From assembly GCF_001113365.1 (NCBI RefSeq), contig NZ_CKYA01000003.1, positions 124,001 through 188,000 of the forward strand: 64,000 bases of DNA. The letters run 5' to 3'. The translations under genes were made by a program, and so were the position numbers. This DNA is from Streptococcus pneumoniae. Its GTDB lineage: Bacteria > Bacillota > Bacilli > Lactobacillales > Streptococcaceae. How positions within the stretch are numbered: position 1 is the stretch's first letter; each line of letters begins with the position of its first letter. This document shows, in pieces, positions 8,468 through 17,717 of this stretch. Under the pieces are notes generated by a model. The model searched no databases. It had not been told where the DNA came from and saw only the letters and a program-made list of their open reading frames with translations.

Positions 8468-8881
8468 TTATTCTGCTTCACGTTTTACGAATTTACATTT
8501 AACTGGCAATTTGTGGCTAGCAAGACGAAGCGCTTCACGTGCAATCTCTTCAGATACACCAGCGATTTCGAACATCACTTTACCACGTTTAACTGGTGCT
8601 ACCCAACCTTCAGGTGCCCCTTTACCAGATCCCATACGCACACCGATAGCTTTAGCAGTGTATGATTTGTGTGGGAAGATTTTAATCCAAACTTTACCAC
8701 CACGTTTCATGTAACGAGTCATGGCGATACGAGCAGCTTCGATTTGGCGGTTAGTGATCCAGTGGCTAGTTGTAGCTTGAAGACCGTATTCACCGAATGC
8801 TACTTCTTTTCCACCTTTTGCTTCACCGCGCATTTTTCCACGGAATTCACGACGGTGTTTAACACGTTTAGGTACTAACAT
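8468..8881 (-). CDS. rplP: 50S ribosomal protein L16 (uL16)
   Basis: 137 residues, a late-assembly protein near the A site. MLVPKRVKHRREFRGKMRGE and the GSGKGAPEGWVAPVKRGKVM segment are typical. It starts 3 bp after the rpsC stop, the usual tight rpsC-rplP-rpmC spacing. Confidence 0.98.
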   Translation of the reverse strand: MLVPKRVKHRREFRGKMRGEAKGGKEVAFGEYGLQATTSHWITNRQIEAARIAMTRYMKRGGKVWIKIFPHKSYTAKAIGVRMGSGKGAPEGWVAPVKRGKVMFEIAGVSEEIAREALRLASHKLPVKCKFVKREAE

Positions 8882-8884
8882 TGG

Positions 8885-9538
8885 TTATTTACCTCCTTTA
8901 GTGTTTTTGCGAGCTGGAAGAACTTCACCACGGTAGATCCATACTTTAACACCAAGTTTACCGTATGTAGTATCTGCTTCTTCCCAAGCGTAATCGATAT
9001 CTGCACGAAGTGTGTGAAGTGGAACAGTTCCTTCAGAGTATCCTTCAGCACGGGCGATGTCTGCACCGTTCAAACGACCTGATACTTGAGTTTTGATTCC
9101 TTTAGCTCCAGCACGCATTGCACGTTGGATTGCTTGTTTTTGTGCACGACGGAAAGCAACACGTTGCTCCAATTGACGAGCAATTCCTTCACCTACAAGG
9201 TGAGCATCCAAATCAGGTTGTTTGATTTCGATGATGTTGATGTGTACTTGTTTTCCAGTCAATTTGTTAAGTTTTGCACGGAGTGCATCAACGTTAGCAC
9301 CACCTTTACCGATAACCATACCTGGTTTAGCAGTGTGAAGTGAAACGTTAACTTTGTTTACTGCGCGTTCGATTTCGATAGTTGAAACTGCTGCGTCAGC
9401 AAGTTCTTTTTGAACGAATTTACGGATTGCAAGATCTTCATGAAGGTAATCCGCGTATTCTTTTTCAGCATACCATTTGGCATCCCAATCACGGATGATG
9501 CCGACACGCATACCAATTGGATGTACTTTTTGACCCAC
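8885..9538 (-). CDS. rpsC: 30S ribosomal protein S3 (uS3)
   Basis: 217 residues with an N-terminal KH domain carrying the GKGG loop (about residues 78-81) and a C-terminal S3 domain with [21 protein letters not shown]3 forms the mRNA entry channel with S4 and S5. It follows rplV by 12 bp. Confidence 0.98.
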
Positions 9539-9550
9539 GATTTTACCTCC

Positions 9551-9895
9551 TTATTTTTCTGCAACAGCTACAGTGATGTGAGCTGTACGTTTGTTGATTG
9601 GTGAAGCTGAACCTTTCGCACGTGGACGGAAACGTTTCATAGTTGGTCCTTCGTTTGCGAATGCTTCAGATACTACCAAGTTAGCTTTATCCAAACCAAA
9701 GTTGTTTTCAGCGTTAGCTACAGCTGAGTTCAAAACTTTCAAGATGATTTCAGCAGCTTTGTTTGGAGTGAATGTCAAGATTGCGATTGCATCGGCTACG
9801 CTTTTACCACGGATGTTATCAAGAACAAGACGTGATTTACGAGGTGAAACACGTACTGTACGAGCCATTGCTTTAGCTGAAGTAATTTCTGCCAT
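9551..9895 (-). CDS. rplV: 50S ribosomal protein L22 (uL22)
   Basis: 114 residues. The beta-hairpin loop that lines the exit tunnel, where some macrolide-resistance changes arise, is the RFRPRAKGSASPINKRTAHI region near residues 85-105 and looks wild-type and uninterrupted. It lies 11 bp after rpsS. Confidence 0.98.
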   Translation of the reverse strand: MAEITSAKAMARTVRVSPRKSRLVLDNIRGKSVADAIAILTFTPNKAAEIILKVLNSAVANAENNFGLDKANLVVSEAFANEGPTMKRFRPRAKGSASPINKRTAHITVAVAEK

Positions 9896-9906
9896 TTATG
9901 TTCTCC

Positions 9907-10188
9907 TTATTTTCTACGTGTTTTCTTGTCGTCTGCAGCGTGACCTTTGTAAGTACGAGTTGGTGCAAATTCACCAAGTTTGTGACCTACCATGTCTTCT
10001 TGGATGTAAACAGGTACGTGTTTACGTCCGTCATAAACTGCAATAGTGTAACCAATGAAACTTGGGAAGATCGTTGAACGACGTGACCAAGTTTTAATAA
10101 CTTTTTTCTTTTCGTCGTTAGCTTGAGCTTCAACTTTTTTCATCAAATGCTCATCGACGAAAGGTCCTTTTTTAAGACTGCGTCCCAT
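9907..10188 (-). CDS. rpsS: 30S ribosomal protein S19 (uS19)
   Basis: 93 residues, 30S head protein that partners with S13. [20 protein letters not shown] and the C-terminal [20 protein letters not shown] are signatures. It is separated from rplB by a 103-bp gap with two hairpins. Confidence 0.98.
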
Positions 10189-10228
10189 TTTTATATTTTC
10201 TCCTTTAAATGTTGTACCACAGCGGCTT

Positions 10229-10285
10229 GCGCTCCTATGGAGCGCTACCGAGCTGGCGGATTTACTAGTTGCTTAAGCGACTAGT
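10229..10285 (-). other. Two hairpins in the rplB-rpsS gap
   Basis: A perfect 7-bp stem GCGCTCC/GGAGCGC with a 3-base loop (10229-10245) is followed by an 11-bp inverted repeat ACTAGTTGCTT/AAGCGACTAGT (10264-10285, one G-U pair). There is no U-tract. It fits the pattern of long structured gaps in this operon. Confidence 0.45.
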
Positions 10286-10291
10286 TTAATA

Positions 10292-11125
10292 TTATTTCTC
10301 GTTGCGACGACGAACGATAAGTTTGTCAGATTTCGCTTTCTTGTTACGAGTTTTAAGACCAAGAGCAGGTTTGCCCCATGGAGTAGATGGTGCTTTACGA
10401 CCAACTGGTGCTTTACCTTCACCACCACCGTGTGGGTGATCGTTAGGGTTCATTACAGAACCACGAACTGTTGGGCGGATACCTTTCCAACGGCTACGTC
10501 CTGCTTTACCAAGGTTTACAAGTCCATGTTGTTCGTTTCCGACAACACCAACTGTAGCACGGCAAGTTCCAAGAATCATACGAACTTCACCTGATTGAAG
10601 ACGAACAAGAACGTATTTACCTTCAGACCCCAATACTTGAGCAGATGCACCAGCAGCACGTACCAATTCACCACCACGACCTGGTTTCAACTCGATATTG
10701 TGGATCAAAGTACCAACTGGGATGTTAGCAAGTGGAAGAGCGTTTCCGACTTTGATATCTGCTTCTGGACCTGAAACGATACGTTGACCAACTTCAAGAC
10801 CTTTTGGAGCGATGATGTATGCTTTCACACCGTCAGTGTAGTGTACAAGAGCGATGTTTGCAGAACGGTTTGGATCGTACTCGATTGTTTTAACAACTGC
10901 TTCAACGTTGTCTTTGTTACGTTTGAAGTCAACCAAACGGTAGAAACGTTTGTGTCCACCACCTTGGTGACGAACTGTGATACGACCGTTGTTGTTACGA
11001 CCAGCCTTGCTCTTCAATGCAACAAGCAATGATTTTTCAGGAGTGCTTGTTGTGATTTCAGCGAAATCCAAAGAAGTCATATTACGGCGACCGTTTGTTG
11101 TTGGTTTATAAACACGAATTCCCAC
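10292..11125 (-). CDS. rplB: 50S ribosomal protein L2 (uL2)
   Basis: 277 residues, a core protein next to the peptidyl-transferase centre. The conserved segment with the catalytically important histidine, [18 protein letters not shown], is near residues 222-240. It follows rplW by 17 bp. Confidence 0.99.
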
Positions 11126-11142
11126 GATATTTCCTCCTTAGA

Positions 11143-11439
11143 TTATTCAGCTTCAGCAGCAAACAACTCGATTGCTTTAGAATCAGCTGTAAGTGTGATG
11201 ATAGCTTTTTTAGTTTTGTTAGTAAAACCAGTGTAACGTCCAACACGTTTAGCTTTTGGTTTTACGTTGATTGTGTTAACATTTGCAACTTTAACACCTT
11301 CGAAAGCAGCTTCAACAGCTTGCTTGATCAAAAGTTTGTGTGCACGAGTGTCAACTTCAAATACATATTTTCCTGCTTCAAGTTGAGCCATTGAGCTTTC
11401 AGTGATGACAGGTTTTTTGATAACATCATACAAATTCAT
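11143..11439 (-). CDS. rplW: 50S ribosomal protein L23 (uL23)
   Basis: 98 residues, exit-tunnel protein that docks trigger factor and [23 protein letters not shown] opens the protein. Its ATG overlaps the rplD stop by one base (TAATG), which indicates translational coupling. Confidence 0.98.
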
Positions 11440-12062
11440 TATGCAAGAACCTCCTCGATTTTAGAGATAGCTGCTTGAGTAACAAGAAGTTTGTCACTAT
11501 TTGCGATGTCAAGAACACTTGCAGTTGTAGCAGTCGCAACTTTCACGTTTGGAAGGTTACGAGCTGAAAGAGCTGCGAATTCGTTTCCTTCTTCAAGAAT
11601 AACAAGGACTTTAGAATCGATGCTCAAAGCTGCAAGAACTTTTGCAAATTCAGCAGTTTTTGGAGCTGTAAATTCAAGAGAATCAACGGCTACAAATTTA
11701 TTTTCAGCAACTTTTTCTGAGTAAACAGATTTAAGCGCAAGGCGACGAACTTTTTGAGGAAGTTTGTACGCATAGCTACGTGGAGTTGGTCCGAAGACGA
11801 TTCCACCACCACGCCATTGTGGAGAGCGGATAGAACCTTGACGAGCACGTCCAGTTCCTTTTTGACGCCATGGTTTGCGTCCGCCACCTGAAACAGCTGA
11901 GCGGTTTTTAACTGCGTGAGTTCCTTGACGAAGGCTAGCACGTTGGCTGATAATCACATCAAACACAACAGATTGGTTTGGTTCGATACCAAAGATTGCA
12001 TCGTTAAGAACAACTTCGCCCGCTTGTTTACCAGTTTGGTCGAATAATGTTACATTTGCCAT
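11439..12062 (-). CDS. rplD: 50S ribosomal protein L4 (uL4)
   Basis: 207 residues. The extended tunnel loop ([20 protein letters not shown], then [15 protein letters not shown], about residues 53-90) is intact. In E. coli L4 represses its own S10 operon by binding the leader RNA. A long structured leader lies upstream of rpsJ here, but nothing in the sequence proves that L4 acts on it. Confidence 0.98.
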
Positions 12063-12086
12063 TTTGACTGTATTCCCCTTTCCTTA

Positions 12087-12713
12087 TTATTTACCAGCTT
12101 TAACTGCTGATTTGATAGTGATAAGAGATTTCTTAGCACCTGGTACGTTACCTTTGATAAGGATAACGTTCTTTTCTGGAACAACTTGTACAACTTCAAG
12201 GTTTTGAATTGTTACGCGGTCGCCACCCATACGCCCTGCAAGGTTTTTACCTTTGAATACGCGGTTAGGTGCAACAGGTCCCATTGAACCTGGACGACGG
12301 TGGTAACGAGAACCGTGAGCCATTGGTCCACGTGATTGTCCGTGGCGTTTGATAACACCTTGGAAACCTTTACCTTTAGAAGTACCAGTTACGTCAACAA
12401 CGTCTCCAGCTGCGAATGTTTCAACTGTGATTTCAGCACCAACTTCCAAGCCTTCAACGTTTTTGAATTCACGAATGAAGCGCTTAGGAGCCGTGTTAGC
12501 TTTCGCTACATGTCCTTTAGCAGGTTTGTTGCTCAATACTTCGCGTTTGTCATCGAAACCAACTTGGATAGCGTTGTATCCGTCTGTTTCAACAGTTTTA
12601 ACTTGAAGAACAACGTTTGGAGTTGCTTCAATAACTGTTACAGGGATCAATTCGCCAGCTTCAGTGAAGATTTGAGTCATTCCCACTTTTTTCCCTAAGA
12701 TTCCTTTTGTCAT
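12087..12713 (-). CDS. rplC: 50S ribosomal protein L3 (uL3)
   Basis: 208 residues, an early 50S assembly protein whose central loop reaches the peptidyl-transferase centre. [20 protein letters not shown] and [20 protein letters not shown] are diagnostic. It is separated from rpsJ by a 216-bp gap that holds a long hairpin. Confidence 0.98.
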
Positions 12714-12809
12714 GAGAAAATAGTTCCTTTTCTATATTTTTTATTCAAAAAGTTTTTAACGAGCGTTTTTTATGCTCAAGTCTAAGATACAAAGGACGTC
12801 AAACTCAAA

Positions 12810-12867
12810 GTGAAAATAGGAAACTGACGCAGTGTCTAGCAGACACTAGGAAGTTTATCTTTTTCAC
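12810..12867 (-). other. Long stem-loop in the rpsJ-rplC gap
   Basis: Nested arms: GTGAAAA/TTTTCAC outside, AAACT/AGTTT in the middle, and a perfect AGTGTCT/AGACACT tip with a 3-base loop (12831-12847). It sits in the 216-bp gap between the first two genes of the S10 operon. It has no U-tract. It may be a structured regulatory spacer or an old dispersed repeat. Confidence 0.5.
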
Positions 12868-12929
12868 ACCAAGTTTAGCCCGTGTTCAATTAGATTGAAA
12901 CACCAGCCTCTGCTCTTTCATATTTTAGA

Positions 12930-13238
12930 TTAAAGTTTGATTTCTACGTTTACACCACTTGGAAGATCCAATTTCATCAAAGCATCAACTGTTTTTTGAG
13001 TTGGGTTAACGATATCGATCAAACGTTTGTGTGTACGCATTTCAAATTGTTCGCGAGAGTCTTTATATTTGTGAGTCGCACGAATAATTGTGTAGAGGCT
13101 ACGTTCAGTTGGAAGTGGGATTGGACCCGCAACTTGTGCACCTGTACGAGTAGCTGATTCTGCGATTTTTGCAGCCGCTGTATCAAGCGTACGGTGTTCG
13201 TAAGCTTTCAAACGGATACGGATTTTTTTGTTTGCCAT
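12930..13238 (-). CDS. rpsJ: 30S ribosomal protein S10 (uS10)
   Basis: 102 residues, first gene of the S10 operon. S10 is also the NusE component of transcription antitermination complexes. MANKKIRIRLKAYEHRTLDT and GPIPLPTERSLYTIIRATHK are signatures. It is preceded by a leader of about 130 bases and a consensus-like promoter. Confidence 0.98.
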   Translation of the reverse strand: MANKKIRIRLKAYEHRTLDTAAAKIAESATRTGAQVAGPIPLPTERSLYTIIRATHKYKDSREQFEMRTHKRLIDIVNPTQKTVDALMKLDLPSGVNVEIKL

Positions 13239-13368
13239 CTTTTTCTCCTTTTCGTCTATTTAAGATAATAGGCTAGCTCCACAAGAAAACCGACGCGGCG
13301 TTGCGTGGCAATGCAACCGAGCGTGTCGCAACCTCTTGCATCAAAGCTAAAGCTGTAATTTACAGCAC
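13239..13368 (-). promoter_or_regulatory. S10 operon leader
   Basis: About 130 bases between the predicted transcription start (near 13368) and rpsJ. It contains GC-rich partial inverted repeats (CGACGCGGCGTTGC against GCAACCGAGCGTGTCG) in an otherwise AT-rich setting, and a CTGTAA/TTACAG repeat. Autoregulatory leaders are common ahead of S10 operons, but no known family could be matched by eye. Confidence 0.45.
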
Positions 13369-13374
13369 CATAAT

Positions 13375-13403
13375 AGAATAACACAAAGCCCCTGCGATTG
13401 CAA
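13375..13403 (-). promoter_or_regulatory. Promoter of the S10-spc ribosomal cluster
   Basis: On the minus strand: TTGCAA (-35), 17-base spacer, TATTCT (-10). It is the only strong sigma-A-like promoter seen ahead of rpsJ, and could drive the whole block down to rpsK and beyond. Confidence 0.75.
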
Positions 13404-13482
13404 GGGATTTGTTGCTATTTTTTCGTTTTTTTACAATGAAACTGTTTTCCTATTTTTTCTTTTTAAAATTAAGGATTTTCTT

Positions 13483-14109
13483 CTATATAAACTGACTCCT
13501 CTTGGCATCAAATTTATCTTCTGATTGGTCCACTAAGATATCCGCCTTAGACTCAGTTTCTTTATAGTATAACAGATACTGCTCCCGTCTCATCTGATGA
13601 CTAGCCAATATAAAGGATGCATCACGATTTCTCACAGTCGTATCTCTAGCTAGGCGCCGCTTTAATTCGGTGTCCTCATCCGTGTAGAAACAGATGGTTT
13701 TGTCAAAGAGTTCTTTGGGTAAAAAGCCAACAGACATCCCTTCGACAATCAGAATTGGCTTTTCTCCAGACAAGACCTCACTAGCTTTCCAAGGTTCTTC
13801 AATTGTTAAGATATCCATGCCAGCCTTTAAAGCGAGAATGTCTCTTTCTAAACTTACCAGTTCATGAGCCACAGGTAAACAAGCGGTCACTTTTTGGTCT
13901 GGAGTCTCCTTTGGCACCACTAAATGACGATTTGAAGCAATGTAAGGATCGGTTTCCAATAAGTTTACCTTTGCAGAATCTAGGGTTTGGTACAATTCCT
14001 GTGCAAAAGTTGATTTACCCGAAGCCCCATGACCGTATATTCCCAGTGTCCTGACTTTCCCCGTCTCGATCTCTGAGACTAGTTGGTCTACTAAGTCTTT
14101 TTTCTTCAT
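13483..14109 (-). CDS. Uridine-kinase-like P-loop NTPase, nrd operon
   Basis: 208 residues with a P-loop GHGASGKST at about residues 26-34 and a LIVEGMSVGF strand typical of uridine kinase/phosphoribulokinase-like proteins. Substrate cannot be read from sequence. Its start overlaps the nrdG stop by 4 bases, so it is the last gene of the anaerobic ribonucleotide reductase operon. A role in nucleoside salvage or nucleotide supply is suggested by that company but is inference. It ends about 80 bp before the rpsJ promoter; no clear terminator was seen between. Confidence 0.8.
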   Translation of the reverse strand: MKKKDLVDQLVSEIETGKVRTLGIYGHGASGKSTFAQELYQTLDSAKVNLLETDPYIASNRHLVVPKETPDQKVTACLPVAHELVSLERDILALKAGMDILTIEEPWKASEVLSGEKPILIVEGMSVGFLPKELFDKTICFYTDEDTELKRRLARDTTVRNRDASFILASHQMRREQYLLYYKETESKADILVDQSEDKFDAKRSQFI

Positions 14110-14696
14110 TCTCTCTTCACCTGTTCATAGCTTTCTTTTCCGTCATTAAGCTTGTCCCAAATCACTACTTGCCCACTTTGGAGCGATTTTTGCACATCTA
14201 TAATTCGTTGGTTGGACGAACCTCGAAACTGGAGCATGAGATTTCTCTTAGTTCGATCGTATCGTCCATCGACAAGAATGTCAATCAATGATAAGAGTTC
14301 CAGTTTATCTGGAGTTTCCAACATCATTTCTTCCCATGTATAGCCCGTCCAGGACCAGATATCCTTATCTGGCAATTCCTTTCGGATACGTTTAACAAGT
14401 GGCAAGAGAATACCCGTATTGAGAAAGGGCTCCCCTCCCAACAAAGTCAAGCCTTGAACATAGGGCTGAGCAAGATCTGCCATGATCTGCTCTTCTAATT
14501 CTGCTGTGTAGGGAATGCCCGCATTAAAAGACCAAGTCGCAACATTATAACATCCCTCGCAGTGAAACATGCAGCCTGATACATAGAGAGAGTTGCGCAC
14601 TCCTTCTCCATCTACAAAGTTAAAGGCCTTGTAGTCAATGATACGCCCTTGACTAAGCTCCTCGCTTTTCCATTCTTGTGGTTTAGGATTATTCAT
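14106..14696 (-). CDS. nrdG: Anaerobic ribonucleotide reductase activating protein NrdG
   Basis: 196 residues. Radical-SAM activase that installs the glycyl radical on NrdD. The iron-sulfur motif CMFHCEGC (C-x3-C-x2-C, about residues 42-49) and the GGEPF motif for SAM binding are present. It overlaps the acetyltransferase upstream by 8 bases and the kinase-like gene downstream by 4 bases. Confidence 0.97.
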   Translation of the reverse strand: MNNPKPQEWKSEELSQGRIIDYKAFNFVDGEGVRNSLYVSGCMFHCEGCYNVATWSFNAGIPYTAELEEQIMADLAQPYVQGLTLLGGEPFLNTGILLPLVKRIRKELPDKDIWSWTGYTWEEMMLETPDKLELLSLIDILVDGRYDRTKRNLMLQFRGSSNQRIIDVQKSLQSGQVVIWDKLNDGKESYEQVKRE

Positions 14697-15195
14697 TCGC
14701 TACCTCTACCCAATAACGCTCGACTCCATTACGAACATCCTCAATGAGACCTCCATTTGCTAGAATAACTGCTCTGCTAGCAGGATTATTCACGCTACAG
14801 GTCACAAGAGTTCTCTTGATGTTCTTTTCCTTAGCAACTTGCAAGCCCTGACGGAGAGTTTCCTTAGCATAACCTTTGCCTCTTTCAGATGGGCGAATAG
14901 AATATCCTATATTCCCTGCATAATTCAGCAGTCCCTCATTCAGTCTCAATCGCAGATTCAAAAATCCTAGAGCACGACCTACATCATCAAATGATACAAA
15001 TTGAATAGAAGGAACACGATTTTCAGGCAAGTTTATTCCCATCTCTTTTTGCATATTTGTTTCCAACCACTCTTCATACACAAAGTTCTCTGTATCCCAA
15101 AATCCTCCATCATGGGCTGATTGGCTCTTTTCAAACTCTGCCATCATCTCTAAAACTGTTTCTTTATCTGCTAATCTTGGTCTGCGTAATTCCAT
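14689..15195 (-). CDS. GNAT-family N-acetyltransferase, nrd operon
   Basis: 168 residues. The acetyl-CoA loop is visible as GYSIRPSERGKGYAKETL (about residues 100-117), and the C-terminal NNPASRAVILANGG segment is a GNAT hallmark. Substrate unknown. It is embedded between the 46-residue nrd-associated protein and nrdG with overlapping ends, so it is co-expressed with anaerobic dNTP synthesis genes. The same order occurs in reference pneumococci. Confidence 0.9.
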   Translation of the reverse strand: MELRRPRLADKETVLEMMAEFEKSQSAHDGGFWDTENFVYEEWLETNMQKEMGINLPENRVPSIQFVSFDDVGRALGFLNLRLRLNEGLLNYAGNIGYSIRPSERGKGYAKETLRQGLQVAKEKNIKRTLVTCSVNNPASRAVILANGGLIEDVRNGVERYWVEVANE

Positions 15196-15238
15196 CCTTA
15201 CCTCCCACTATGAGAAAAGCGAGAGCTGACTCTCACTT

Positions 15239-15379
15239 TTATTTCTTCTTATTCTTATTTAAAAATTGTTCTCTGAGGTTGAGCAAGCGTTCTTTTTTAC
15301 CAGCTCCACCTTTAGAGTGTTTCTCGTGATAACGGGTCACTTGTGCACGCCCCTTATCGTCTAATTGATATTTTCCCAT
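15239..15379 (-). CDS. Small conserved nrd-operon protein (46 residues)
   Basis: Read by eye between nrdD and the acetyltransferase: starts MGKYQLDDKGRAQVTRYHEK and ends QFLNKNKKK. It is highly charged and basic, with a GGAGKKERLLNLREQF core. It begins 11 bp after the nrdD stop. Function is unknown. Its constant position between nrdD and nrdG in pneumococci suggests a link with the anaerobic reductase. Confidence 0.8.
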   Translation of the reverse strand: MGKYQLDDKGRAQVTRYHEKHSKGGAGKKERLLNLREQFLNKNKKK

Positions 15380-15390
15380 TTCATTTCTTT

Positions 15391-17604
15391 CTAATTTGTT
15401 ACTTGATGGCCAGCTATTTTAATCGTTGAGCCATTCATGTGTTTGACACGCGCTGCGATTTCCTTGTGACGTCCATTAACCATAGGTCGCGCTTGAGGAT
15501 TACCTAAATAGCCACAAGTACGTTTGACCACATCTACTGTTTTAGGGTCGCTATTTCCACAGTTTGGACAAGCAAATCCTCTCTCAGTTGGTTCAAAATC
15601 CCCTTCAAAGTCACACTTGTAGCAACGGTCAATTGGAGTATTAGTCCCCAGATAACCCACACGGTCATAGGCATAATCCCAGACAGCTTCCAAGGCTTTA
15701 GGATTCTGCTGAAGGACTGGATACTCACAATAATGGATGAAACCACCTGACGCACCTGCTTCTGGATAGACTTTCTCAAAGTCTAATTTTTCAAACGGTG
15801 TTGGATTTTTACGAACATCATAGTGGAAAGAATTGGTGTAGTACTCCTTGTCTGTAATGTCAGGAATAGAGCCAAACTTCTCTGTATCTAGTCGGCAGAA
15901 ACGGTCTGTCAAACTTTCAGATGGTGTTGAGTAGATAGAGAAATGATAACCGTATTGGTCTGACCACTCTTCTACACGGCGTTTCATATCTCGAATAATG
16001 TCTAGCGTAAATTCCTTGGCTTCCGGATTGTGTTCCCAACTATTTCCAAAGAAGACAGTAGCCACTTCGTACAAACCGATGTAACCCAGCGAAACAGTTG
16101 CGCGACGATTCTTAAAGAGCTGGTCAACACTTTCTTCTTTACCTAGACGATGGCCAAAAGCACCGTACTGATAGAGGATAGGAGCATTTGCTGGCGTCGC
16201 CTCTTTAGTGCGTTCGACACGGTAAACCAGAGCATCTTCAGCGATATTCATACGCTCGTTGAAGATTTCCCAGAACTTGGTCATATCACCCTCAGACTCG
16301 AGGGCAATGCGAGGAAGGTTGACCGTCACAACACCCAGGTTCATACGACCTGAATTGACTTCTACACCATTCTCATCCTTCCACCCTTGAAGAAACGAAC
16401 GGCAACCCATAGGCACCTTAAAAGAACCTGTCAACTCAACAATCTTATCATAGGACAAAACATCTGGGTACATCCGTTTGGTTGCGCACTCTAGAGCCAA
16501 CTGCTTGATGTCGTAGTTGGGTGTCCCTTCCTCTAAGTTGAGTCCTCTTTTAAGCGTGAAGATAAGTTTAGGGAAGATAGCTGTGCGATGTTCTGAACCA
16601 AGTCCCTTGATTCGGATGTTCAAGATAGCTTTTTGAATTTCCCTCTCAAAGCGACTAGTTCCTAGACCAAAGCCTAGAGAAGTAAAAGGTGTTTGGCCAT
16701 TTGAAGTGAAGAGAGTATTGATTTCATACTCAAGGGATTGCATGGCATCGTAGATGTCTTTCTGCGTTTTCTTCCAAGCGTAATCTTCCCGTTTTTCAGG
16801 TAAGACCCACTCTTCCGCATCCTTAAGGTGTTTTTGATAATTCTTCTCTGCATAAGGCGCCAAGACCTCATCGATACGGTCAGCTGAACATCCCCCATAC
16901 TGGCTAGAAGCAACATTGGCGATGATTTGCGAAATCTGAGCTGTTGCAGTCTGAATAGACTTGGGAGTTTCTACCTCTGCATTTCCAATCTTAAAACCAT
17001 TTTCCAACATACCTTTAAAGTCAATCAAACAGCAGTTGGTCATAGGTGTATAGGGACTGTAGTCCAAATCGTGATAGTGGATATCCCCCTTTTGGTGGGC
17101 ATTGGCTACGTGCTTGGGAAGCATTTGCAGTCCGATTGATTTCCCAACGATGCCCGCTGTCAAATCACGCTGGGTATTAAAGACATCGCTGTCTTTATTG
17201 GCATTTTCATTGACAACTGCCTGATCTTTATTAAGAAGCTTATGAATACTAAAGTTAATATCTGTCGCTTTTGAGCGCTCAAAATCCCTTTGTGTCCGAT
17301 AAGTAATATACTCCTCAGCTAGGGCATATTCTTTTGCTTCAAGGAGTTCATGTTCTACGATATTTTGAATTTCGTAAATCTTAACCCCCTGTGGAAAGCG
17401 ACTATGAATTTCTGTGACAATTCGCTCGGTCAGAGCATTGAGGCGTTTTTCGACCAAGGGTGTCACATCCATAACCTTGTCTGCCGCCTTGTGGAGAGCC
17501 TTATCAATCTTGTCCACATCAAATACAACACGTCTCCCATCTCGTTTCTCGACGAAGAGAGTTGGCAAAATTGTAATTTTTTCTTCTAGTGCAATCATAT
17601 GCAT
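15391..17604 (-). CDS. nrdD: Anaerobic ribonucleoside-triphosphate reductase NrdD
   Basis: 737 residues (735 if the second ATG, MIALEEK, is used). Class III glycyl-radical enzyme that makes dNTPs without oxygen. An ATP-cone domain occupies the N-terminus (VEKRDGRRVVFDVDKIDKAL), a zinc site is seen in CYKC and CPNC near residues 660-685, and the radical glycine lies in RTCGYLG near the C-terminus. It is the first gene of a five-gene operon. Two NrdR-box-like sequences and a promoter with a perfect TATAAT lie directly upstream. Confidence 0.97.
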   Translation of the reverse strand: MHMIALEEKITILPTLFVEKRDGRRVVFDVDKIDKALHKAADKVMDVTPLVEKRLNALTERIVTEIHSRFPQGVKIYEIQNIVEHELLEAKEYALAEEYITYRTQRDFERSKATDINFSIHKLLNKDQAVVNENANKDSDVFNTQRDLTAGIVGKSIGLQMLPKHVANAHQKGDIHYHDLDYSPYTPMTNCCLIDFKGMLENGFKIGNAEVETPKSIQTATAQISQIIANVASSQYGGCSADRIDEVLAPYAEKNYQKHLKDAEEWVLPEKREDYAWKKTQKDIYDAMQSLEYEINTLFTSNGQTPFTSLGFGLGTSRFEREIQKAILNIRIKGLGSEHRTAIFPKLIFTLKRGLNLEEGTPNYDIKQLALECATKRMYPDVLSYDKIVELTGSFKVPMGCRSFLQGWKDENGVEVNSGRMNLGVVTVNLPRIALESEGDMTKFWEIFNERMNIAEDALVYRVERTKEATPANAPILYQYGAFGHRLGKEESVDQLFKNRRATVSLGYIGLYEVATVFFGNSWEHNPEAKEFTLDIIRDMKRRVEEWSDQYGYHFSIYSTPSESLTDRFCRLDTEKFGSIPDITDKEYYTNSFHYDVRKNPTPFEKLDFEKVYPEAGASGGFIHYCEYPVLQQNPKALEAVWDYAYDRVGYLGTNTPIDRCYKCDFEGDFEPTERGFACPNCGNSDPKTVDVVKRTCGYLGNPQARPMVNGRHKEIAARVKHMNGSTIKIAGHQVTN

Positions 17605-17635
17605 GCTCTTTTCTAAAATGTTCTTTCTAAAAAGT

Positions 17636-17663
17636 ATTATACCACTCTAAAAAGAAAAATCAA
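17636..17663 (-). promoter_or_regulatory. nrdD operon promoter
   Basis: Minus strand TTGATT (-35), 16-base spacer, TATAAT (-10, perfect). The -35 lies inside the proximal NrdR-like box, so repressor binding there would block RNA polymerase. Confidence 0.7.
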
Positions 17664-17715
17664 TATCTTGTGTTAAAAATCCTAAAATTTTTAAAAATAC
17701 ACAAGATATTGATTT
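17657..17715. promoter_or_regulatory. Pair of NrdR-box-like sites as a 17-bp perfect inverted repeat
   Basis: AAATCAATATCTTGTGT (17657-17673) and its exact reverse complement (17699-17715) are separated by 25 bp. Each arm fits the NrdR box pattern (acaCwAtATaTwGtgt). The centres are 42 bp apart, four helical turns. The distal arm ends two bases before the stop codon of the neighbouring gene, so the structure might also act as that gene's terminator. Confidence 0.65.
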
Positions 17716-17717
17716 AG

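Noticed and set aside
9591..10046. Plus-strand ORF of 151 residues opposite rplV and rpsS
   Set aside because: Antisense of two ribosomal genes and crosses their boundary. Not a real gene.
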